From Candidatus Melainabacteria bacterium (GTDB lineage Bacteria > Cyanobacteriota > Vampirovibrionia > LMEP-6097): a stretch of 8,108 nucleotides of DNA. The translations under genes were made by a program, and so were the position numbers. The DNA lies in the NCBI GenBank assembly GCA_028817775.1, contig JAPPOW010000170.1, positions 1 through 8,108 on the forward strand. Direction: 5' to 3'. Positions within the stretch are counted from its first letter, which is position 1. Every line of letters begins with the position of its first letter. Positions 1 to 4,947 of this stretch are shown piece after piece. The notes beneath the pieces were generated by a model that was given only the letters and a program-made list of their open reading frames with translations, made no database searches and was not told where the DNA came from.

Positions 1-19
1 CTTAAAAGATTTGTGCTAT

Positions 20-25
20 TATAAT
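20..25 (+). promoter_or_regulatory. Perfect -10 box of a promoter cut by the window edge
   Basis: The hexamer TATAAT is an exact match to the housekeeping sigma consensus. The -35 box would fall at or before position 1, so it cannot be inspected. Transcription would begin near position 32, exactly where the 5' strand of the terminal helix of the next RNA element begins. That coincidence supports both calls. The promoter cannot be confirmed from half its sequence. Confidence 0.5.
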
Positions 26-31
26 CCTACA

Positions 32-166
32 ATTCAAAAACGACTCGGGTGGACAACGGGTAAAGCTTTTATCTGAACCACAAACTACGATGGCTGTAGG
101 TGTTTTTGAATAGGATTTGAAAGGATAAAAGAAACCTCTGATTTGGTCGTTCAGAGGTTTCTTTTT
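32..166 (+). ncRNA. Candidate small structured RNA, three-way junction plus terminator (family not recognised)
   Basis: The element starts about 7 nt after a perfect TATAAT and ends in a strong hairpin terminator. Positions 32-41 and 102-111 form a perfect 10-bp closing helix. Inside it is an arm 49-81: 49-52 pairs with 78-81, then 57-64 pairs with 68-75 around a GCU loop. A short second arm pairs 85-88 with 96-99. In the first arm, pairs 58/74 and 60/72 are G-U only if the + strand is transcribed, which supports this orientation. Nothing matches 6S, SRP, tmRNA, RNase P or a riboswitch I can recall. No gene follows closely on the + strand, so a free-standing sRNA is more likely than a riboswitch, but both remain possible. 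The fold was worked out by eye. Confidence 0.5.
127..166 (+). terminator. Strong intrinsic terminator, possibly bidirectional
   Basis: Positions 131-141 and 151-161 form a perfect 11-bp stem (GAAACCTCTGA and its complement) around a 9-nt loop. It is followed by five T and preceded by four A, which can extend the stem. Read on the - strand, the same hairpin is followed by TTTT, so it could also end transcripts arriving from the inverted-repeat element to the right. It is the clear 3' end of the + strand RNA at 32-166. Confidence 0.85.
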
Positions 167-299
167 ATTTGGACATGGCTTGGATAGACTCAATAGCTGT
201 GTTATTTGAGTTCTCGTTTACCTGAGTAAACTTCGAACCAGCCTCCTATGGAGGCTTCTCAAATGCCTTGCTCTTGAGTCTCCCAAACCATGCCAAATA
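166..299. repeat. Long-armed inverted repeat with two internal hairpins; candidate structured RNA
   Basis: The outer arms pair over about 28 bp: 166-172 with 293-299, 174-183 with 283-292, 186-193 with 274-281, and 195-197 with 270-272, broken only by a bulge or mismatch. An inner helix pairs 204-210 with 258-264. Its head carries two perfect hairpins, 216-221/226-231 (GTTTAC) and 240-246/250-256 (AGCCTCC), separated by TTCGAACC. Two internal non-Watson-Crick positions (179/287 and 184/282) become G-U pairs only on the - strand. Two positions at helix ends would favour the + strand instead, so orientation leans minus but is open. No coding potential is evident. It could be a regulatory RNA, a leader for a gene left of the window, or a MITE-like mobile palindrome. 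I do not recognise the family. Confidence 0.55.
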
Positions 300-312
300 G
301 TCCTCAGTAGGT

Positions 313-350
313 CCGGCTTCGCCGGTCATTGCAAGCGAAGCGAAGCAATC
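313..350. repeat. REP-like dispersed palindromic repeat
   Basis: A CCGGC-TTC-GCCGG hairpin (313-325) abuts a second imperfect palindrome in which ATTGC (328-332) pairs with GCAAT (345-349) across two GCGAAG units. The core GTCATTGC, then GCGAAGCGAAGCAATC, closely resembles a repeat type scattered between genes in many unrelated bacterial genomes. It is intergenic in character and should not be read as coding, although an open frame from a TTG at 329 into mutS passes through it. Copy number elsewhere in the genome cannot be judged from this window. Confidence 0.6.
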
Positions 351-373
351 CAGAAAGTGTTACCATCATTAGC

Positions 374-2968
374 ATGACAGAACTGCCAATTGAAAAATTC
401 ACTCCAGTAATGCAACAGTATTGGCGTGAACGCAGTAAATTACAAGGCAAGTCAGTACTTTTATTTAGAATGGGTGATTTCTACGAAGCATTTTTTGATG
501 ATGCTACTACTATTGCTCGTGAATTAGATATCACTCTGACTGGTAGACCTGAGAACAACTATCCTGGTGGACGCATCCCAATGGCTGGGGTGCCAGCTAG
601 AGCAGTCCGTCCTTATATCGCCAAACTACTTGAGAACAATTACAAAGTCTATATCGCCGAGCAGATGGCAGATCCCAAAACTTGCAAGGGTCTAGTGCCA
701 CGTGAGATCGCCAAGGTCTTCACCCCTGGAACCATCAACGAGCTTGATTTGATTGAAGGCTACCGCAACAATTTCATTCTTGCAGTCATCAACAGAAATC
801 AAAACTACGGGCTAGCTTACGCTGATATTTCTACTGGTGAATTTTACTGCACTGAGCTGCATGAAGATCACCTGGATCAAGAGCTCAGTCGTATCTCAGC
901 CGCTGAGGTTTTACTACCATCAGAGACTCAGCCAAAACAAGCTGGTCAGATAGTAGCTGAAGAGAGAGCAATCCTTGATCTGGGTGAAGCTAAACAAGCC
1001 TGCACCCCATTCAATAAGCGTAATTTTGATTCCAAGCTTGCCTTGCAAAATCTCAAAGATTTATTTGGTGGAAGCATTGAAGCGATAATTGATTCAAGTT
1101 TTGAGGATGGCAAACTAGCATTGCGTGCTGCTGGTGCAATAATCGAGTATCTCAAAGAAACTCAGGGACAAGACTTTAATAATCAATCAGCCAAGAACTT
1201 TGACCGTATTCAGTGCTATAACGTCAGTCAGTATATGATGCTTGATACCGCAACACGCCGCAATCTTGAGTTGAGCCGTTCTCTCAATGGTTCAACTGCT
1301 GATAGTTTGTTTGCCATGATCGACCGCACAGCCTCCAAGCCTGGTAAGCGCCGGCTCTTAAACTGGTTAGAGCAACCACTTTACTCGCTTGACGCAATTA
1401 ATGCTAGGCAAGCTGCGGTGACTGAACTAATCGAGCAAGAACAAGTCACTCGCGAAATCCAGAACTTACTTAAGCAAAGTTACGATATTGATAGACTAGC
1501 TAACCGCCTAGTCAGTCAACTCATCAGTCCACGCGAAGCAGTTTCACTCAAATCCTCATTATTGCTAGTGACACAGATCTCAGCGATGATGCAGAACTTC
1601 CAGTCGCCATTAATTTCAAGCCTAAAACTAATCCCGCAGCAAGTGCATGATTTCACCAGATTGATTGAAGCTGCGATTCAAGATGAGCCACCAATTGCAA
1701 TCACTGAGGGTAAGATCATCAAGCCAGGCTATGACCAAGAACTAGATGAATTAATCAACCTAGTAGAGGATTCAGAAACTTGGCTCAAGAATTTTGAAGA
1801 AGCGCAGCGCGCTGAAACTGGAATCAAGAACCTAAAAGTTAACTTCAACAAAGTACATGGTTACTTTATTGAAACTTCACGTGTCAATCAAGCTAAATTA
1901 CCAGAGCACTATGTGATCAAGCAAACCATGGTCAATAATGTTCGGGCTATCACTCAAGAACTTAAGGAATTTGAAGACAAAATCACCAACGCTGAATCAC
2001 GCCGAAACGCGCTTGAACACCAGCTCTACACTCGTCTCCGTTATCAAATGGCAGAAGCTGCTGGTGTGATTAAAGAACTAGCCAACCAAGTAGCCCAGCT
2101 TGACGCGCTGGCTTCAATGGCGACACTCGCTGTCGAGCAAAATTACCACAAACCAGAGCTTAATGAAACTAGCGATCTAATTATTAGCCAGGGCAGACAT
2201 CCAGTAGTAGAACAAAAACTTGCACTAGGTGAGTTTGTCGCTAATGATATCGAACTCAATGACTCTGGGAAGATCAATATCCTTACTGGACCAAATATGG
2301 CAGGCAAGAGTACTTATATGCGTCAGAACGCATTAATAATTATCATGGCGCAAATGGGCGGCTATGTTCCAGCCGCTCGTGCCCAAATTGGTTTAGTTGA
2401 TAGAGTATTCACTCGTATAGGAGCCAGTGATGATCTAGCTTCTGGTAGATCAACCTTTATGGTGGAGATGGTTGAGACCGCCACCATTCTTAATGGCATG
2501 AGCTCAAGAAGTTTTGTGGTGCTTGATGAAATTGGTCGCGGCACTAGCACCTATGATGGTGTGGCAATTGCCTGGTCAATTGTTGAGTATTTAGCCAAGG
2601 GCGCGCAGCCAAGAACTATTTTTGCTACTCACTATCATGAGCTAGCTAACCTAGCAACGCTGCACCCAGTGATTTCAAACCATCAAGTACTGGTTGCTGA
2701 GAACAAAAATCCTAATGCTAAATCTCGCATTGAATTTCTACACAAGGTAGCTCCTGGCTCAGCTGATAAAAGTTATGGTATTGAAGTAGCTCGCCTAGCT
2801 GGTCTGCCAGCTCAAGTCTTAGATAGAGCAAGAGCCATCAATAACCAACTCCAAGCTCAGCGCAACCGCAAACTAGGAATCAGCAAAAAAGACCTCAAGC
2901 AAATTAATGGCGCTATCACTGAAGATGGCAGCCTAGATATAGAGAAATTGCCGCTATTTCAGGGTTAG
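374..2968 (+). CDS. mutS: DNA mismatch repair protein MutS
   Basis: MutS binds base mismatches and small loops as a dimer and, with MutL, starts mismatch repair in the cytoplasm. The product is 864 residues, normal for bacterial MutS. The N-terminal mismatch-binding domain has MGDFYE with F36 and E38, the residues that wedge into and contact the mismatch. The middle carries the connector, lever and clamp regions. The ATPase domain has Walker A GPNMAGKST (639-647) and Walker B LDE (D718, E719) followed by GRGTSTYDG. The last residues, KLPLF (858-862), look like a sliding-clamp-binding motif. I chose ATG 374 over an in-frame TTG at 329: it puts F36/E38 at the same numbers as in E. coli MutS, and the extra residues would be encoded by a palindromic repeat. 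There is no convincing Shine-Dalgarno before 374. mutL is not nearby. Confidence 0.97.
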   Translation: MTELPIEKFTPVMQQYWRERSKLQGKSVLLFRMGDFYEAFFDDATTIARELDITLTGRPENNYPGGRIPMAGVPARAVRPYIAKLLENNYKVYIAEQMADPKTCKGLVPREIAKVFTPGTINELDLIEGYRNNFILAVINRNQNYGLAYADISTGEFYCTELHEDHLDQELSRISAAEVLLPSETQPKQAGQIVAEERAILDLGEAKQACTPFNKRNFDSKLALQNLKDLFGGSIEAIIDSSFEDGKLALRAAGAIIEYLKETQGQDFNNQSAKNFDRIQCYNVSQYMMLDTATRRNLELSRSLNGSTADSLFAMIDRTASKPGKRRLLNWLEQPLYSLDAINARQAAVTELIEQEQVTREIQNLLKQSYDIDRLANRLVSQLISPREAVSLKSSLLLVTQISAMMQNFQSPLISSLKLIPQQVHDFTRLIEAAIQDEPPIAITEGKIIKPGYDQELDELINLVEDSETWLKNFEEAQRAETGIKNLKVNFNKVHGYFIETSRVNQAKLPEHYVIKQTMVNNVRAITQELKEFEDKITNAESRRNALEHQLYTRLRYQMAEAAGVIKELANQVAQLDALASMATLAVEQNYHKPELNETSDLIISQGRHPVVEQKLALGEFVANDIELNDSGKINILTGPNMAGKSTYMRQNALIIIMAQMGGYVPAARAQIGLVDRVFTRIGASDDLASGRSTFMVEMVETATILNGMSSRSFVVLDEIGRGTSTYDGVAIAWSIVEYLAKGAQPRTIFATHYHELANLATLHPVISNHQVLVAENKNPNAKSRIEFLHKVAPGSADKSYGIEVARLAGLPAQVLDRARAINNQLQAQRNRKLGISKKDLKQINGAITEDGSLDIEKLPLFQG

Positions 2969-2974
2969 CACCCA

Positions 2975-3003
2975 TTGCTATCAAAATAAGTGAGTGGTAT
3001 TAT
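2975..3003 (+). promoter_or_regulatory. Predicted housekeeping promoter for the isomerase gene
   Basis: A TTGCTA -35 box (2975-2980; 4 of 6 consensus bases) and a TATTAT -10 box (2998-3003; 5 of 6) are separated by the ideal 17 bp. Transcription would start near 3010. That leaves a leader of about 17 nt containing GAGGAT (3015-3020), a good ribosome binding site at suitable distance from ATG 3027. The promoter starts 7 bp after the mutS stop. The isomerase is therefore probably transcribed on its own, with or without read-through from mutS, since no terminator separates them. Confidence 0.6.
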
Positions 3004-3026
3004 TGGGCTGAATCGAGGATGATCTT

Positions 3027-4928
3027 ATGACACTTCACGCAACAGAACTAAGCGATACACTCATAGCGGCAAGACCAAACACACCAGATTTTTCTGCATT
3101 ACAAAATGAAGCAGGTAGTGATTGGGATGCGATTCGCAGTAATTTTGAGCCGGAGGGAAGCTTGAAGCCTCAGATACAAGAGCGAGACCAAATCAAACCA
3201 ATTTTTGATCGCTTAAAGACTGTAGATACCGCATTAACTAATGTTGCTCCAAGCCTTAATACTCCGGCTCTTGGCTACAGCTTAAGTACACATGTACAAG
3301 AAATTTTTTCCAGAATCACCGAAGGATTCAAAGCTAAAGTTTTTGATGTATTTTTTGGAGAATTTTTCAAGGACACCAAAGTCAAAGCTGAGGGTGTTAC
3401 AACTGTTGTTGATGACGCTTTTGTAGATAGCGTTTACCAAGGTGGACTTGCAGCTTTCAAACAAGGACACGACTATGACCGTTACAACGGTAAATTCAAA
3501 CAAACAATAGAGCTACTCAAACATGCAAATGATGCAGATGGTGGACTTGAATACTTCCAGTGGCTTGACCTTGATGGTGTCATCCAAAAAAGTATGGATG
3601 CAGCAAATGAGATGGCTGATCACATCAAAAATGATATGGGCTGTGACCGTGCGCTGATCATGGGTATGGGCGGCTCTTCAATGTTCCCTAAAATCATGAA
3701 TGAAGTCTTCTCTGAAGATCCAAGAACTCAAGACTTTGCACTTGAAGTAATGGACGGCACTGACTCAGCTAGCCTCCAAGCTAAATTCAAAAAGCTTGGG
3801 CTCACAGCTGATAACCCAAGTGGTGCTGAGTCTACAGCACTTGTCTTTATTTCTAAATCTGGTGGCACTCTAGAAACCAAGCACGTCATTCAAAGCACTC
3901 TAGACAGATTAACCGAACTCCATGGTGGTGATAAAGAAGCGGCGCTTAAGCAATTTGCTAAGCAAGCGGTCTTTGTAACTGAACCAGGTAATGGTGCCCT
4001 AAGAAAACTGGCTCTAAGCATTGGCAAGAGAACTGGTGGCATAGTACCAACAATAGTTGAACATCCAGAACGAGTCGGTGGTAGATTCTCAGCCTTTAGT
4101 GTTGTGGGTATGTTGCCAGCAGCACTCAAGAATCTTGAAACTTCTGAATTTAAACGTGGTGCCCAAGCTGCAATCCAGGAACTCTTTGATGCAGCTAATA
4201 TAGATGATTCAGTTGTCGGTAAGCTAGCATTACATGACCTCTTGGCTGCTCAATCAGGCAACTATGCTGGTAAGTTTGTGGCTTCATACACCGATAGACT
4301 TAAACAAGTTGGTGGTGCCAAAGAACAAGAAGCTGGCGAGAGCAACTGTAAGGGTGATGAAGGCAAGAAAAATGGTGTCTACGCTCTACCTGTAATCAAT
4401 ACTACTGGTCCATTGTTCCAGCACTCTACAATTGAAGGAACTAGCCGTACTGATAGATTGAGAATGGTCTTCGAGCAGATTCTAACCAAGCAAGATCAAG
4501 CTGATATGGTACATAACGACCATGACCTGCCTGAACTCGCTGATATCGCTAGAACCTCATTACACCAAGAAACTATTACCAAGTTAGCGCTGCCATTTGC
4601 TGCTCACTTGCGCGACAATAGAGAGAACCCTGTGATCACTACTATCCTCAGCGATATAGATGAATACAATATTGGTTATCTATTGATGAGAGATATGCTG
4701 ACCACGGTAGTTCAAGCTGGTCTGCAGGACAATACCAATGATGCCTGGGTTGCTAAGGACCAAACTATTCCAGTTAACCTTGTCCAGCTGGGTCATGAAG
4801 TTCCAAGAACTTTAGAAAATAATGTTCTTAGATCGGTTTATCAAGATGGAGTAGAAGCCTTCAAGACAGATAAGGCTAAGCTTACGCCTGATGCTGCCAA
4901 AGCTGCTCCTCTAACTGCTGCCGTATAG
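3027..4928 (+). CDS. pgi: Glucose-6-phosphate isomerase, long N-terminally extended form
   Basis: It interconverts glucose-6-phosphate and fructose-6-phosphate in glycolysis and gluconeogenesis (cytoplasmic). The 633 residues contain two SIS-type sugar-phosphate domains. Visible family features are GMGGSS (213-218), the phosphate-binding SKSGGTLET (276-284), VGGRFS (350-355, with the conserved Arg353), ESN (438-440, probably holding the catalytic glutamate) and QHSTIEG (His466 as candidate ring-opening residue). The C-terminal QDGVEAFK (606-613) ends in the conserved active-site Lys613. The usual Phe/Tyr-Asp/Asn before that Gln is Val-Tyr, and the GGRFS signature is only a near match, so this is a divergent branch. 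About 150 N-terminal residues do not resemble the ordinary enzyme, which is usually about 450-560 residues. ATG 3027 is supported by GAGGAT at 3015-3020. A glucokinase-like gene converges nearby. Confidence 0.88.
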   Translation: MTLHATELSDTLIAARPNTPDFSALQNEAGSDWDAIRSNFEPEGSLKPQIQERDQIKPIFDRLKTVDTALTNVAPSLNTPALGYSLSTHVQEIFSRITEGFKAKVFDVFFGEFFKDTKVKAEGVTTVVDDAFVDSVYQGGLAAFKQGHDYDRYNGKFKQTIELLKHANDADGGLEYFQWLDLDGVIQKSMDAANEMADHIKNDMGCDRALIMGMGGSSMFPKIMNEVFSEDPRTQDFALEVMDGTDSASLQAKFKKLGLTADNPSGAESTALVFISKSGGTLETKHVIQSTLDRLTELHGGDKEAALKQFAKQAVFVTEPGNGALRKLALSIGKRTGGIVPTIVEHPERVGGRFSAFSVVGMLPAALKNLETSEFKRGAQAAIQELFDAANIDDSVVGKLALHDLLAAQSGNYAGKFVASYTDRLKQVGGAKEQEAGESNCKGDEGKKNGVYALPVINTTGPLFQHSTIEGTSRTDRLRMVFEQILTKQDQADMVHNDHDLPELADIARTSLHQETITKLALPFAAHLRDNRENPVITTILSDIDEYNIGYLLMRDMLTTVVQAGLQDNTNDAWVAKDQTIPVNLVQLGHEVPRTLENNVLRSVYQDGVEAFKTDKAKLTPDAAKAAPLTAAV

Positions 4929-4947
4929 GTTATAATAACCAGCAGTT
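4913..4947 (+). promoter_or_regulatory. Nested palindrome with a perfect TATAAT just before the membrane gene
   Basis: AACTGCTG (4913-4920), inside the end of the isomerase gene, is perfectly complementary to CAGCAGTT (4940-4947), which touches the ATG at 4948. Between them is a second palindrome, GGTTATAATAACC (4928-4940), which contains an exact TATAAT (4931-4936). No -35 box is evident at a normal distance, and no Shine-Dalgarno is seen before the ATG. Possible readings are a promoter with an operator over its -10, giving an almost leaderless mRNA, or an RNA hairpin that holds the start codon region of a read-through transcript. There is no T-run, so it is not an intrinsic terminator. Confidence 0.35.

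Noticed and set aside
90..113. Seven-codon reading frame (MAVGVFE) in the candidate small RNA
   Set aside because: No ribosome binding site precedes it, and it lies across the second arm and closing helix of the predicted fold, so it is most likely chance.
2..193. 63-residue reading frame on the - strand
   Set aside because: It runs through the terminator, the predicted RNA and the promoter; composition is not protein-like and no start signal is seen.
172..294. tRNA gene, suggested by GGTTCGAA (T-loop-like, - strand) at 232-239
   Set aside because: The motif lies between two hairpins, not in a 5-bp T arm. No anticodon arm or acceptor stem of tRNA size can be formed.
32..299. 6S RNA, SRP RNA, tmRNA or a classic riboswitch
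   Set aside because: No conserved core (SRP GGAAG loop, tmRNA tRNA-like ends, TPP, cobalamin or SAM boxes) could be found, and the folds do not fit the 6S central-bubble layout.
329..373. TTG start that would lengthen MutS by 15 residues
   Set aside because: These codons come from the palindromic repeat and give residues unlike MutS; ATG 374 restores the usual length and residue numbering.
4913..4947. Intrinsic terminator after the isomerase gene
   Set aside because: The palindrome is AT-rich at its core and no T-run follows; the next gene starts immediately.
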